Shown in pieces: positions 20,706 through 29,594 of a DNA stretch of 64,000 bases. Numbering within the stretch: position 1 is the first letter of the stretch; each line of letters opens with the position of its first letter. Position numbers and translations under genes: made by a program. Below the pieces are notes generated by a model. That model searched no databases. It was not told the DNA's origin and saw nothing but the letters and a program-made list of their open reading frames with translations. The stretch comes from Arthrobacter sp. H35-D1 (lineage in GTDB: Bacteria; Actinomycetota; Actinomycetes; Actinomycetales; Micrococcaceae), in NCBI RefSeq assembly GCF_030063185.1, contig NZ_JASISP010000008.1:62001-126000 (forward strand). The letters are read 5' to 3'.

Positions 20706-21317
20706 GTGAATGACAAGGTGGCGCCGCGCCCATCCAACTGGAACCTGCCCAATGCCCTGACACTTTTGCGCATTGTGATGGTGCCGTTCTTCATCTGGGC
20801 CTTCCTGGCCGACGACGGGGCGTACGGGCCGCTGCGCTGGGTGGCGGTGGTGCTGTTTGTGCTCGCCATCTACACGGACAAGCTTGACGGCGACATCGCC
20901 CGGGCGCGCGGGCTCGTCACCAGCTTCGGCAAGATCGCGGACCCCATAGCCGACAAATTGCTGATTGGCTCGGCCCTGATCATGCTTTCCGCAGTGGGCG
21001 AGCTGTGGTGGTGGGTCACGATCGTGATGCTGGTGCGCGAGGTAGGCATCACGGTGCTCCGATTTGTGGTGATCCGCTACGGAGTCATGGCAGCCTCCAA
21101 GGGTGGAAAGCTGAAGACCGTCATGCAAACCGTGGCGATTTTCGTGTTCCTGCTCCCCGTCACCCCGGCGATTCCCTGGCTGTCGGTGGTGGCGTATGTC
21201 ATCATGCTTGCAGCTCTGGCCGTGACGGTTGTGACGGGCGTGGACTACCTCGTCAAGGCTTGGCAGCTGGTCCGTTCGGGGCGGGGCCGGGCCGGAACCG
21301 CCCCGGTCAAGGAGTAG
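20706..21317 (+). CDS. pgsA: CDP-diacylglycerol-glycerol-3-phosphate 3-phosphatidyltransferase
   Basis: Integral membrane enzyme making phosphatidylglycerophosphate. The CDP-alcohol phosphatidyltransferase signature is intact: DGDIARARG followed by GKIADPIADK, which supplies the four metal-binding aspartates, within several membrane helices. 203 residues. A non-PG CDP-alcohol transferase cannot be fully excluded, but the position between ftsK and cinA is typical of pgsA. cinA follows after 3 nt. Confidence 0.9.
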   Translation: MNDKVAPRPSNWNLPNALTLLRIVMVPFFIWAFLADDGAYGPLRWVAVVLFVLAIYTDKLDGDIARARGLVTSFGKIADPIADKLLIGSALIMLSAVGELWWWVTIVMLVREVGITVLRFVVIRYGVMAASKGGKLKTVMQTVAIFVFLLPVTPAIPWLSVVAYVIMLAALAVTVVTGVDYLVKAWQLVRSGRGRAGTAPVKE

Positions 21318-21320
21318 CCG

Positions 21321-21815
21321 GTGTTGACTGAAACGAGACTGGCCGAGCTGATCGCCTCTGCCGTGTCGGCGGGGCTCACCGTGGCAACGGCGGAGTCGCT
21401 GACCGGCGGCATGGTGGCGGCAACCCTTGTCCAGGTGCCCGGCGCATCGGGAATGTTGCAGGGCGGGGTGGTGGCGTACCAGAACGAGGTCAAGGAGCGC
21501 TTGCTGGGCGTGTCCGCGGCACTGTTGGAGAGCAACGGCGCCGTCGACCCCCAGGTCGCCTGTGCCATGGCGCTGGGTGCGTGTGCCGCGACCGGGGCTC
21601 GGGTGGGGATCTCCACCACGGGAGTCGCCGGTCCCGAACCGCACCAGGGCAAGAATGTGGGCACCGTGTACATTGCCGTGGCACTCGACGGGGAAGCGCA
21701 GTCCTATGAATACCACTTCGGCGGAGACAGGGAAATGATCCGGGTGCAGGCCGTGCAGGAAGCCATTTCACTGCTCGAACAGGTCATTAGATGTGCCGGG
21801 GAACAAAAGTTGTGA
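21321..21815 (+). CDS. CinA C-terminal domain protein (nicotinamide-nucleotide amidase, PncC-like)
   Basis: Stand-alone CinA C-terminal domain that in characterised members deamidates nicotinamide mononucleotide in pyridine nucleotide salvage. Key motifs are ATAESLTGGMVAATL, GGVVAYQNEVKERLLGV, ISTTGVAGP and GTVYIAVA. The N-terminal molybdopterin-like domain of full CinA is absent, as in other 160-residue members. The GTG start has AAGGAG 7-8 nt upstream, overlapping the pgsA stop. Confidence 0.9.
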   Translation: MLTETRLAELIASAVSAGLTVATAESLTGGMVAATLVQVPGASGMLQGGVVAYQNEVKERLLGVSAALLESNGAVDPQVACAMALGACAATGARVGISTTGVAGPEPHQGKNVGTVYIAVALDGEAQSYEYHFGGDREMIRVQAVQEAISLLEQVIRCAGEQKL

Positions 21816-21916
21816 CTAGATAGTTAGTCATAGTGAACGCGAAGTGTGCCAATCCACTCTAGGATAAGAACACCAAGCGGTCATGGCGTCCACCGGAATC
21901 AGCCGGAACGCACAAC

Positions 21917-21927
21917 CAATTGAATTG
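21917..21927. promoter_or_regulatory. Palindrome before clgR, candidate operator
   Basis: CAATTGAATTG is a perfect palindrome around a central base and lies in a longer imperfect inverted repeat (21912-21931). It is about 30 nt before the clgR start. No regulator is assigned. Confidence 0.3.
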
Positions 21928-21958
21928 TTGTGAACAAACAAGGAGTAAGGCGATACCA

Positions 21959-22399
21959 ATGGTGAAACAACCCGTATCCGTAAACGGCGTCGTGCGCTGG
22001 CGGGATGTGGGTTTGGCAGACGAAAAACCGCATCAGCGCAAGGAACGCAAAGTCGTGGTTTTGCGCCACGAAATTGGGGATGTCTTGCGCGATGTGCGTC
22101 AACGTCAGGGCCGCACATTGCGCGAAGTCTCACACAATGCACGAGTGTCACTGGGCTACCTCAGCGAGGTGGAGCGTGGTCAAAAGGAAGCATCCTCAGA
22201 GCTGTTGTCCTCCATTTGTTCCGCACTCGAGGTGCCGCTGTCTCTGATGCTGCGTGAAGTGAGCGACCGTCTGGCCATTGCTGAAGGCGTGGCTGTCCCG
22301 GACACTGTTCCCCAGGAATTCTCAGCCCGTTACGGCAGGGACCTGAATGAGGAACTCTCCGACGAACTGAGCAAGGGCCTGATGTCCAACGCTTTCTAA
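21959..22399 (+). CDS. clgR: ClgR-type XRE-family transcriptional regulator
   Basis: Helix-turn-helix regulator of the ClgR family, which in actinobacteria activates clp protease and other stress genes. The HTH spans about residues 35-90 ([48 protein letters not shown]), with the family-typical [17 protein letters not shown]. The 146-residue protein starts at ATG 21959, with AAGGAG at 21940-21945. The cinA-clgR-DUF3046-recA-recX order is conserved in many actinobacteria. A strong terminator follows. Confidence 0.92.
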   Translation: MVKQPVSVNGVVRWRDVGLADEKPHQRKERKVVVLRHEIGDVLRDVRQRQGRTLREVSHNARVSLGYLSEVERGQKEASSELLSSICSALEVPLSLMLREVSDRLAIAEGVAVPDTVPQEFSARYGRDLNEELSDELSKGLMSNAF

Positions 22400-22438
22400 G
22401 CCTGGCTGTCCCGAACGCCGGGGTTGCCCCCTAAACCA

Positions 22439-22475
22439 AAACTGGATTCCGTCGTTGGACGGGATCCAGTTTTTT
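22439..22475. terminator. Intrinsic terminator between clgR and the MarR gene
   Basis: A 15-bp stem (AAACTGGATTCCGTC with GACGGGATCCAGTTT, one mismatch), 4-nt loop, and a T-run to 22475. It is close to symmetric and lies between convergent genes, so it probably serves both. Confidence 0.9.
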
Positions 22476-22479
22476 GGTC

Positions 22480-22989
22480 TTAAGCCCTGGTGTTCTTTGT
22501 GGCGGACGGTGATGGTTGCGGGGCGTAGCCGGCATTGAGCTTGGCGATGAGTGTTTCCAGGGCCGTCAGCTCAGTTTCGTCCCAGTCCAGCAGGAGATTG
22601 CGGAAGGCCAATTGCCGGCCGGCGAGGACGGCACCCATCCTGTCCCTTCCGGTGGATGTGAGCTCGATAATCTGAGCGCGGCCGTCCTTTGGGTCCGTCT
22701 CCCTGCCCACCAGGCCCACGGCCACCAGGAAGGTGATCTGCCTGCTGACCGAGGGCTTGCCCACGCCAACGCACCTCGCCAACTCCGTCAGGCGCATTCC
22801 GCCCTGGTTCAGCAGCACCGAGAGCAGACCGTAGGCGGCAGGCTCCAGATCGGGGTGGACGCTGCGGCTGAGCTCGTGATTCATCGCCCGGGCCCGGCGC
22901 CATAGCAAGCTCAGCTGGGCATCAAGACCTTCCAGCGCGGCGAGCTTCCCGGGGCTTGCTGCGGCTGGCAGGTCCTCGAAGGTTGTCAT
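22480..22989 (-). CDS. MarR-family transcriptional regulator
   Basis: Winged-helix dimeric regulator, 169 residues. The wHTH is clear in the centre: LLSVLLNQGGMRLTELARCVGVGKPSVSRQITFLVAVGLVGRETDPKDGRAQIIELTSTGRDRM. Ligand and targets are unknown. The ATG at 22989 is preceded by TAGAAT with a 6-nt gap and no Shine-Dalgarno, and a palindrome at 23001-23015 touches that -10 box, which suggests self-repression. The divergent DUF3046 gene may share the regulation. Confidence 0.92.
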   Translation of the reverse strand: MTTFEDLPAAASPGKLAALEGLDAQLSLLWRRARAMNHELSRSVHPDLEPAAYGLLSVLLNQGGMRLTELARCVGVGKPSVSRQITFLVAVGLVGRETDPKDGRAQIIELTSTGRDRMGAVLAGRQLAFRNLLLDWDETELTALETLIAKLNAGYAPQPSPSATKNTRA

Positions 22990-22995
22990 GGGCCA

Positions 22996-23015
22996 ATTCT
23001 ATCCATCAGACGGAT
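22996..23015 (-). promoter_or_regulatory. Leaderless MarR promoter with overlapping operator-like palindrome
   Basis: Minus-strand TAGAAT (23001-22996) ends 6 nt before the MarR ATG. ATCCATCAGACGGAT (23001-23015) is a palindrome with one mismatched pair and overlaps the -10 edge, as expected for MarR autorepression. Confidence 0.5.
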
Positions 23016-23060
23016 AAAAGGGTCGTCCGCGCCAAGGCCTGCACATGCGAGAATGGGGGA

Positions 23061-23282
23061 GTGCGTACAAGTGAATTTTGGAGATTGATGGATGAGGAAT
23101 TCAGCCAGGGCTATTCGCGGGTTTTGGCCAGGGATCTGGTCCTCAACGGCGTCGGTGGCAACACGGCAAGTGAAGCCCTGAGGGCTGGATACGACCCGAA
23201 AGAGATCTGGCGAGAGGTGTGCCGCGTCCAGGACGTCCCGCCCTCGCGCTGGCTGGGCCGGGACATTCCGCTGAAGGACTAG
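23061..23282 (+). CDS. DUF3046 family protein
   Basis: Small actinobacterial protein of unknown function usually found just before recA. The 73-residue product matches the family pattern: VRTSEFWRLMDEEF, YSRVLARDLVLNGVGGNTASEALRAGYDPKEIWREVC and the closing PPSRWLGRD. The GTG start at 23061 gives the standard family N-terminus; GAGAAT ends 6 nt upstream and may be a degenerate leaderless -10 element. Divergent from the MarR gene by 71 nt. Confidence 0.88.
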   Translation: MRTSEFWRLMDEEFSQGYSRVLARDLVLNGVGGNTASEALRAGYDPKEIWREVCRVQDVPPSRWLGRDIPLKD

Positions 23283-23374
23283 CCTGACACTGCTGGGGGG
23301 TCGGGCTGATGGGCCGGGCTCATGGGCCAGGGACGGTGGGCAGGGCCGGGCAGCGACACTCCCGTCCACAATCT

Positions 23375-23390
23375 TCGAATATCTATTCGA
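23375..23390. promoter_or_regulatory. LexA (SOS) box-like palindrome upstream of recA
   Basis: TCGAATATCTATTCGA has 6-bp perfect arms around 4 nt. It is the actinobacterial SOS box TCGAAC-N4-GTTCGA with a symmetric C-to-T/G-to-A change. It lies about 285 nt before recA, so the leader is long or there are two promoters. Confidence 0.7.
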
Positions 23391-23478
23391 TGAGCGCTAT
23401 AATGGTTTCGAGGCCGCGCCGTGGTGGGCAGAGAAAGTTCTCCACAATTTGCGGGTTGGGGCGTGGAAGCCGCAGACA

Positions 23479-23501
23479 ATGTCAGTGCCTTGAACTAGCG
23501 T
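23479..23501 (+). promoter_or_regulatory. RecA-NDp-type promoter upstream of recA
   Basis: ATGTCAGTG, 8 nt, then TAGCGT fits the mycobacterial RecA-NDp motif TTGTCRGTG-N8-TANNNT with one mismatch. In mycobacteria that motif marks LexA-independent, PafBC-dependent damage-inducible promoters. It is about 90 nt downstream of the SOS box, making recA a probable two-promoter gene. Confidence 0.6.
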
Positions 23502-23673
23502 TTTAGTTAACGAGACAAGCCTGCTCAGGCGTTTGCTGCAGCAGGAAGCCGGGAAACCGGTGAAGATCACAAAAATTGCACAAGCAATGCATAAGACCAC
23601 AGACCATGAATTGCGCGTTCCGCGCAGCTGCATGGGGGCCGGCAACGGCACAAAGGAAAGACCGAGGTGAATC

Positions 23674-24726
23674 ATGGCCGCTCCCGCAGACCGTGAAAAG
23701 GCGCTGGCAGCAGCATTGGCCCAAATCGACAAGCAGTATGGCAAAGGTTCAGTCATGCGCTTGGGTGATGACGTACGCGCACCCATTGAAGTGATCCCCA
23801 CGGGGTCCATCGCCTTGGACGTGGCCCTGGGCATTGGCGGACTTCCGCGTGGGCGTGTCGTTGAAATTTACGGGCCGGAGTCTTCCGGCAAGACCACGCT
23901 GGCCCTGCACGCCGTAGCCAGTGCCCAGAAACTAGGTGGCATTGCTGCGTTTATTGACGCAGAGCACGCGCTGGACCCGGACTACGCGGGAAAGCTCGGA
24001 GTCGACGTCGACGCGTTGCTGGTTTCCCAGCCCGACACCGGTGAGCAGGCCCTGGAAATCATGGACATGCTGATTGGCTCCGGTTCCCTCGATGTGATCG
24101 TCATTGACTCCGTTGCCGCCTTGGTGCCGCGCGCAGAAATCGAAGGCGACATGGGCGACAGCCACGTCGGCCTCCAGGCCCGATTGATGAGCCAAGCGCT
24201 GCGAAAGATCACCGGCCGCCTGAGCCAGACCAAGACCACCGCAATCTTCATCAACCAGTTGCGCGAAAAGATCGGCGTGTTCTTCGGCAGCCCGGAAACC
24301 ACCACCGGTGGCAAGGCACTGAAGTTCTATGCATCAATCCGCATTGATGTGCGGCGCATCCAGACTTTGAAGGAAGGCGCCGACGCGGTGGGCAACCGCA
24401 CCAAGGCCAAGGTCGTCAAGAACAAGATGGCTCCGCCTTTCAAGATCGCCGAGTTCGACATTATTTATGGTGTGGGCATCTCGCGTGAAGGCGGCATCAT
24501 TGACATGGGCGTTGAGCACGGCATCATTCGCAAGTCCGGCTCCTGGTACACCTACGACGGGGATCAGCTGGGCCAGGGCATGGAAAATTCCCGGCGTTTC
24601 CTGAAGGACAACCCCGAACTGACGGAAGAGCTTGAGCGTCTGATCAAGGCAAAGCTCGGAGTCGGCGCCATTGTTGAAACCGAGGAGGAGAGCGCTCCCA
24701 AGCTCAAGGCCGTCGACGGCTTCTAG
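23674..24726 (+). CDS. recA: Recombinase RecA
   Basis: DNA strand-exchange ATPase and co-protease for LexA self-cleavage. Walker [10 protein letters not shown] is at residues 67-75; later come the signature [15 protein letters not shown] and the nearby L2 region ([22 protein letters not shown]). The 350-residue length is normal and no intein is present. The ATG has GAGGTGA upstream. recX follows after 9 nt. Confidence 0.98.
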   Translation: MAAPADREKALAAALAQIDKQYGKGSVMRLGDDVRAPIEVIPTGSIALDVALGIGGLPRGRVVEIYGPESSGKTTLALHAVASAQKLGGIAAFIDAEHALDPDYAGKLGVDVDALLVSQPDTGEQALEIMDMLIGSGSLDVIVIDSVAALVPRAEIEGDMGDSHVGLQARLMSQALRKITGRLSQTKTTAIFINQLREKIGVFFGSPETTTGGKALKFYASIRIDVRRIQTLKEGADAVGNRTKAKVVKNKMAPPFKIAEFDIIYGVGISREGGIIDMGVEHGIIRKSGSWYTYDGDQLGQGMENSRRFLKDNPELTEELERLIKAKLGVGAIVETEEESAPKLKAVDGF

Positions 24727-24735
24727 GGAGCTTTT

Positions 24736-25263
24736 GTGAACACCAAGGGACCGGCGCCCGAACTGGATGCTGACGCCAATCCGGCGTCGGCGGCCAGGGC
24801 CATCGTACTGCGCCAGCTGACAAACTCTCCCAAGAGCCGGCTCCAGCTCAGCCAGAAGCTTGCCGAACGCAACATCCCCCAAGACGTTGCCGAGGCCGTG
24901 CTGGATCGTTTTGAAGAAGTGAAACTTATCGACGACGCTGAATTCGCCCAATTGTGGGTCCGCAGCAGGTCCATGAGCAAGTCACTCGCCAGGGGAGCCC
25001 TGCAACGTGAATTGGCGGAGAAGGGGATCGACCCGGAACTGGCCCAGGCAGCGTTGGAGCAAATTGACGACGACACCGAGCGCGGGCAAGCCAAGAGTCT
25101 TGTCCAACGCAAGATCCGGGTCTCCCTGGAGCTCAGCGACCGCACCGAACGAGACAAGTACACACGCCGGTGGGTGGCCATGCTGGCGCGCAAGGGATTC
25201 AACCCCTCCTTGGCCTACCAAGTTGTTGGCGAGGCCATCGACGAAAGCCTGGAAGAGCACTAG
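24736..25263 (+). CDS. recX: Regulatory protein RecX
   Basis: Modulator that binds and inhibits RecA filaments. The 175-residue helical protein has the RecX repeats: RAIVLRQLTNSPKSRLQLSQKLAERNIP, VLDRFEEVKLIDDAEFAQLWVRSR and the later KYTRRWVAMLARKGFNPSLAYQVV. The start GTG lies 9 nt after the recA stop, consistent with read-through expression at low level. Confidence 0.93.
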   Translation: MNTKGPAPELDADANPASAARAIVLRQLTNSPKSRLQLSQKLAERNIPQDVAEAVLDRFEEVKLIDDAEFAQLWVRSRSMSKSLARGALQRELAEKGIDPELAQAALEQIDDDTERGQAKSLVQRKIRVSLELSDRTERDKYTRRWVAMLARKGFNPSLAYQVVGEAIDESLEEH

Positions 25264-25346
25264 CGCAGCCCACGGATGAGGGCAGCAGCCTCCCGGAGGG
25301 TCGGCGTGGGCACACCGGGGGCACGAACCGGCTATGCTAGCGGCAT

Positions 25347-26702
25347 ATGAGTAAGCAGCTGCCAACACATAAACGTTTGCTGGCCGTCCCCGTGGCGGCC
25401 GGTTTTTTGCTCGTCTCCGGCCTCGTTGCCCTGCCCGCCCAAGCCCAGGAAGCCCCGCCGTCGGACTTTCCCAGCTGGTCCGAAGTGGAGACGGCGAAGG
25501 GCAACGCCGCAGCCGCGGCAGTCGAAGCGTCGAAGATCACCCAAGCACTGGATGCGCTTGCAAGCGACGCAGATGTCCTCGGCAGCGCTGCCGTGCAGGC
25601 AGGCGCGGACTATGCGCTGACGCAAAACAAGTTGAACGAGGCCACCGCTGAAGTCGGAGTCTTGAACGCACAAGCCGAGCGTGCGGCCGAGCAAGCCGGA
25701 AAATACAAGAAGGAGGCCGTGGCGGTGGCCGTGCAAAGCTACAAGCGCGGCGGGACCGGGCTGGGATTGTTTGCCACCATGACGGCACTCGAGTCGCCGG
25801 AAAGCCTCAATGGCGTGGCGATGATGCAACTGGTGGGTGAGCAGGCGGCCATGAAACACACACGGGCCAGTGAATCACAAGCCGCCGCAACTGCCTTGGA
25901 AGAGAATCGGCAAGCTGCACAAACAGCACAATCGGAGCTGACAGCAGCAGCTTTGCAAAGCAGGGATTCCGCCGTCGCCGCCCAGACCGCGGTGACAGAG
26001 CAGCTGCAGGCAAAGAAGACGCAAAGCGCAACGCTTGTGGCACAACTGGCAGCGCTGAACAACACCACTGTCGCCACCGAGCAGGCATACCGCAAGGGCA
26101 AGACTGAACTGGCTGCCTACGAGCAGGCCCAGGCTGCCAAACGAGATGCTGCCGCTGCAGCGGAAGCGCGCGGTGCAGCCAGGAGCCAACAACAACGGGC
26201 TGTTCCCAACCCGCTGCCAAACGCTGCTCTTCCCAACCCGGCCGTTCCCAACCCGGGGCTACAACCAGTCAAGCCGAACCCGGCCCCGAAGCCAGTCAGT
26301 CCAGTTGCACCTCCGGCTCCCGTGGTCCCAAGCCCCGGCGACGGGTACATCCCCGTTGAAGATTTGCTGCCCAACATTCCCGGTGGCGCTGTTAATGACC
26401 CCGCCGGAGCCAAAGCCTACGCGGCGTCGCGGCTGGCTGCCCGTGGCTGGGCGCAAGGACAGTTCCGGTGCCTGAACCAGCTGTGGGAACGCGAATCGAA
26501 CTGGCGCACGAATGCCACCAATCCTTATAGCGGTGCGTACGGAATCGCCCAGGCGCTGCCCCCGGGCAAATATGGGGAGGCGGGGGCCGACTGGCTCACC
26601 AACTACCGGACGCAGATTATATGGGGCCTGGGCTACATCAAGAACCGCTACGGTTCGCCTTGTGGCGCCTGGGACCATTCCCAAAGCGTTGGTTGGTACT
26701 GA
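25347..26702 (+). CDS. Secreted coiled-coil protein with a C-terminal transglycosylase-like domain
   Basis: Probable cell-wall hydrolase or wall-associated factor. A signal peptide (KRLLAVPVAAGFLLVSGLVALPAQA, cleaved near residue 34) is followed by a long alanine- and glutamine-rich coiled coil (about 45-275), then a proline/asparagine-rich linker with repeated VPNP/LPNP units (about 285-330). A C-terminal domain of about 75 residues has CLNQLWERESNWRTNATNPYSGAYGIAQALPPGKY, typical of lysozyme-like or aggregation-promoting-factor C-termini; the glutamate in WERESNW is the likely catalytic residue. TATGCT ends 8 nt before the ATG. Exact substrate is unproven. Confidence 0.85.
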   Translation: MSKQLPTHKRLLAVPVAAGFLLVSGLVALPAQAQEAPPSDFPSWSEVETAKGNAAAAAVEASKITQALDALASDADVLGSAAVQAGADYALTQNKLNEATAEVGVLNAQAERAAEQAGKYKKEAVAVAVQSYKRGGTGLGLFATMTALESPESLNGVAMMQLVGEQAAMKHTRASESQAAATALEENRQAAQTAQSELTAAALQSRDSAVAAQTAVTEQLQAKKTQSATLVAQLAALNNTTVATEQAYRKGKTELAAYEQAQAAKRDAAAAAEARGAARSQQQRAVPNPLPNAALPNPAVPNPGLQPVKPNPAPKPVSPVAPPAPVVPSPGDGYIPVEDLLPNIPGGAVNDPAGAKAYAASRLAARGWAQGQFRCLNQLWERESNWRTNATNPYSGAYGIAQALPPGKYGEAGADWLTNYRTQIIWGLGYIKNRYGSPCGAWDHSQSVGWY

Positions 26703-26774
26703 CGCGGCGGTCCCGGGCCTCAACCCACAACCCTCCTGCCCCGTACTGGCTGTGCCCCGCTTTGTCTACCCAGC

Positions 26775-26842
26775 CCTGGCCCGCGTGCCCGTGCCTGGCC
26801 CGCGTGCCCGTGCCTGGCCCGCGTGCCCGCGCCTGGCCCGCG
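26775..26842. repeat. 19-bp tandem repeat, 3.6 copies
   Basis: CCTGGCCCGCGTGCCCGTG repeats at 26775, 26794 and 26813 (third copy with one change), with a partial fourth at 26832. It lies in the non-coding stretch between the secreted wall protein and miaB. The fourth partial unit is also the left arm of a 14-bp inverted repeat. Confidence 0.9.
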
Positions 26843-26879
26843 AAAGAGAGGTTGCCCGGCAGCGGTTTCGCGGGCCAGG
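26832..26879. repeat. 14-bp perfect inverted repeat after the wall-protein gene
   Basis: CCTGGCCCGCGAAA (26832-26845) pairs perfectly with TTTCGCGGGCCAGG (26866-26879) across a 20-nt loop. There is no T-run, so it could be a factor-independent stop of unusual type or an end of a small repeat element. Confidence 0.8.
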
Positions 26880-27017
26880 GGCGGGTATGCGGGGAGGGCG
26901 CTCTCTCGCGGCCCCAGTAGGGGACGGTTTTCACGGCTGGGTCGCTCCACAGCCGCCATATCGGCCCGGAATCAGTGGCGGAAACGCCTGGTTTAGCGGA
27001 TAGGCGGTGGCAGGTCT

Positions 27018-27023
27018 TAAGCT
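27018..27023 (+). promoter_or_regulatory. -10 element of a probable leaderless miaB promoter
   Basis: TAAGCT ends 6 nt before the GTG start at 27030; no Shine-Dalgarno is present. Confidence 0.45.
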
Positions 27024-27029
27024 TGTCGG

Positions 27030-28619
27030 GTGAGCCTGATCCAAAACAGCGTTGATTCGTCCGCCAGCCCAGAGACCCCAAGCACCGGCACGCTCAAGCA
27101 GCCCCGCACCTACCAGGTGCGCACCTACGGCTGCCAAATGAACGTGCACGACTCCGAGCGCATGGCGGGGTTGTTGGAGACCGCGGGCCTAGTGGCCGTG
27201 GAGGAAGCCGGCCCGGCTCGAATTCTCGACACCAACGGTGAAGCCGTGCCGGACGTGGTGGTTTTCAACACCTGCGCCGTCAGGGAGAACGCCGACAACA
27301 AGCTGTATGGCAACCTCGGCATGCTGGCCCACATCAAGGAAAGCAACCCCGGTATGCAGATCGCCGTGGGCGGCTGCCTGGCGCAAAAGGATCGCGACAC
27401 CATTCAAAAGCGGGCACCGTGGGTGGACGTGGTCTTTGGCACACACAATGTTGGAGCCTTGCCTGTGCTGCTCGAGCGCGCCCGCCACAACGCCGACGCG
27501 CAGCTGGAGATTCTGGAATCACTGGACGTCTTCCCTTCCACGCTCCCCACCCGTCGCGACTCCGTGTATTCAGGCTGGGTCAGCATTTCCGTGGGATGCA
27601 ACAACACGTGCACTTTCTGCATTGTGCCTGCCCTGCGTGGCAAGGAACGAGACCGCCGCCCGGGTGAGATTCTGGCCGAGATCCAAGCCTTGGTGGACGA
27701 CGGCGCCATCGAAGTGACGCTGCTGGGCCAGAATGTGAACTCCTACGGCGTGGAATTCGGCGACCGGCTGGCATTTGGCAAACTGCTGCGCGCGTGCGGG
27801 GAAATCAAGGGCTTGGAGCGCGTGCGATTCACGAGTCCGCACCCCGCCGCCTTCACCGACGATGTCATCGCGGCCATGGCCGAGACCGCCAACGTCATGC
27901 CGCAACTGCACATGCCGCTGCAGTCGGGCTCGGACAAGGTGCTGAAGGACATGCGCCGCTCCTACCGCTCGAAGAAGTTCCTCGGCATCCTGGACAAAGT
28001 CCGCGAGCAGATGCCGCAGGCCGCCATCTCCACCGACATCATTGTCGGTTTCCCCGGCGAGACGGAAGAGGACTTTCAGGCAACGCTCGACGTCGTCGAG
28101 GCGTCCCGCTTCGCCACCGCCTTCACTTTCCAGTACTCCAAGCGCCCCGGCACGCCCGCGGCTGATCTGCCGGACCAGCTGCCCAAGGAAGTCGTGCAGG
28201 AGCGCTTCCTGCGCCTGACTGCGCTGCAGGACAGGATCGCCGCGGAGGAAAATGCCAAGCAGTTGGGCCGCAAGGTGGAGGTCATGGTCACCGCCTCGTC
28301 AGGGCGCAAGGCTGCCGAAACGCACAGGCTCTCCGGCCGCGCCCAGGACCAGCGGCTTGTTCACTTCAGTGTTCCCGAAGGCGCACAAATTCCGCGCCCC
28401 GGCGACCTAGTCACCGTCACCATCACCGAGGCGGCTTCCTTCCACCTTGTCGCTGACCCGGCCACCATGGCCGACTACTCGCTGCGGCGTTCACGCGCAG
28501 GGGACGCGTGGGATCTGGCACAGGCCGAATCCTGCGGTGTCCCCACTGCCGGCGGAAACGACGCCGCCCGGCCCAAAGTGAGCCTGGGCATGCCGTCCCT
28601 GCCCGTCCGCACGGCGTGA
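27030..28619 (+). CDS. miaB: tRNA-2-methylthio-N6-dimethylallyladenosine synthase
   Basis: Radical SAM methylthiotransferase that completes ms2i6A at tRNA position 37. The N-terminal UPF0004 cluster cysteines are in [14 protein letters not shown] and GGCLAQ; the radical SAM motif is CNNTCTFC; a TRAM domain lies near residue 400-460. At 529 residues it carries a C-terminal tail beyond the TRAM domain, common in actinobacteria. It overlaps miaA, the preceding enzyme of the pathway, by 4 nt (GTGA). Confidence 0.95.
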   Translation: MSLIQNSVDSSASPETPSTGTLKQPRTYQVRTYGCQMNVHDSERMAGLLETAGLVAVEEAGPARILDTNGEAVPDVVVFNTCAVRENADNKLYGNLGMLAHIKESNPGMQIAVGGCLAQKDRDTIQKRAPWVDVVFGTHNVGALPVLLERARHNADAQLEILESLDVFPSTLPTRRDSVYSGWVSISVGCNNTCTFCIVPALRGKERDRRPGEILAEIQALVDDGAIEVTLLGQNVNSYGVEFGDRLAFGKLLRACGEIKGLERVRFTSPHPAAFTDDVIAAMAETANVMPQLHMPLQSGSDKVLKDMRRSYRSKKFLGILDKVREQMPQAAISTDIIVGFPGETEEDFQATLDVVEASRFATAFTFQYSKRPGTPAADLPDQLPKEVVQERFLRLTALQDRIAAEENAKQLGRKVEVMVTASSGRKAAETHRLSGRAQDQRLVHFSVPEGAQIPRPGDLVTVTITEAASFHLVADPATMADYSLRRSRAGDAWDLAQAESCGVPTAGGNDAARPKVSLGMPSLPVRTA

Positions 28620-29551
28620 GCACGGGCGCGCTAGAACTGCCGCTGGTCGCCGTGGTTGGTCCCACAGGATCGGGGAAGTCCGAGCTGGCCCTGCAGCTGG
28701 CCGAACGATTCAACGGCGAGGCCATCAATGCCGACTCCATGCAGTTCTATCGCGGCATGGACATTGGCACGGCCAAGCTGCCGCCGGAACAGCGCCGCGG
28801 GATTCCGCACCACCTCATGGACTTTCTGAGCGTTCGCGAAGACACCACCGTCGCAGCCTTTCAAACCATGGCCAGGGCGGCGATCGCGGACGTTCGCTCC
28901 CGTGGAAAACTGCCCATTCTGGTGGGCGGATCCGGACTCTATGCCAGGGCCGCCCTGGACATCCTGGAATTTCCCGGCACCGACCCAGCCGTTCGGACCG
29001 CGTTGGAGGACGAGCTGGAGAGCGCAGGGCTGGCCGCGATGCTGGCACGGCTGACAGCAGTGGACCCGGTCTCGGCAGCCCGCATCAGCGACGGAAAGCG
29101 CGTGGTCCGAGCGTTGGAAGTGCATGAGCTGACCGGACGGCCGTTCAGCTCCTTCATGCCCGTGCGGCAGTACGTCACGTCCACTGTGCAGATTGGACTG
29201 GACGGAAACCGCGCCGAGCTGCATCGGCGCCTGGCTGCGCGCGTGGAAACCATGGTGTCCGACGGGCTGCTCGATGAGGTTGCCTCGCTCATTCCGGAAG
29301 GCCTGCGCGATGGCCGCACCGCCCACAAGGCTCTGGGTTACCAGCAGTTCCTGCGCGTCGTCGACGGCACCTCCACGGTGGCGCGGGCCACTGAGGAAAC
29401 CATCGTGGCGACCCGCCAATTCGCCCGCCGCCAGCTCACCTGGTTCCGCGCCGACCCCCGTGTGCAATGGCTCGATTGGGCCCAACCCGACTTGTTTGAC
29501 GCCGCGGCAGCCCTCGTGGCCCAGCCAGCCAAGGGTGCGGCGGACGCCTGA
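28616..29551 (+). CDS. miaA: tRNA dimethylallyltransferase
   Basis: Adds the dimethylallyl group to A37 of tRNAs, making the substrate of MiaB. P-loop [19 protein letters not shown] is near residue 14; other motifs are [28 protein letters not shown] and [12 protein letters not shown]. 311 residues from the GTG at 28616, whose GTGA overlaps the miaB stop. A start further upstream would lie inside miaB and lacks family similarity. Confidence 0.95.
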   Translation: MSTGALELPLVAVVGPTGSGKSELALQLAERFNGEAINADSMQFYRGMDIGTAKLPPEQRRGIPHHLMDFLSVREDTTVAAFQTMARAAIADVRSRGKLPILVGGSGLYARAALDILEFPGTDPAVRTALEDELESAGLAAMLARLTAVDPVSAARISDGKRVVRALEVHELTGRPFSSFMPVRQYVTSTVQIGLDGNRAELHRRLAARVETMVSDGLLDEVASLIPEGLRDGRTAHKALGYQQFLRVVDGTSTVARATEETIVATRQFARRQLTWFRADPRVQWLDWAQPDLFDAAAALVAQPAKGAADA

Positions 29552-29582
29552 GCTGCCGTCCGCCGTCGAACTCAAGGTGCTT

Positions 29583-29588
29583 TAGGCT
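29583..29588 (+). promoter_or_regulatory. -10 element of a probable leaderless dapF promoter
   Basis: TAGGCT ends 6 nt before the dapF ATG. The TAGGCTT...GCATGACT context matches that before dapB. Confidence 0.5.
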
Positions 29589-29594
29589 TGAAGC

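Noticed and set aside
26512-27003. 163-codon plus-strand frame at the 19-bp repeats
   Set aside because: Half overlaps the wall-protein gene in another frame and the rest translates the GC-rich repeats; no family features.
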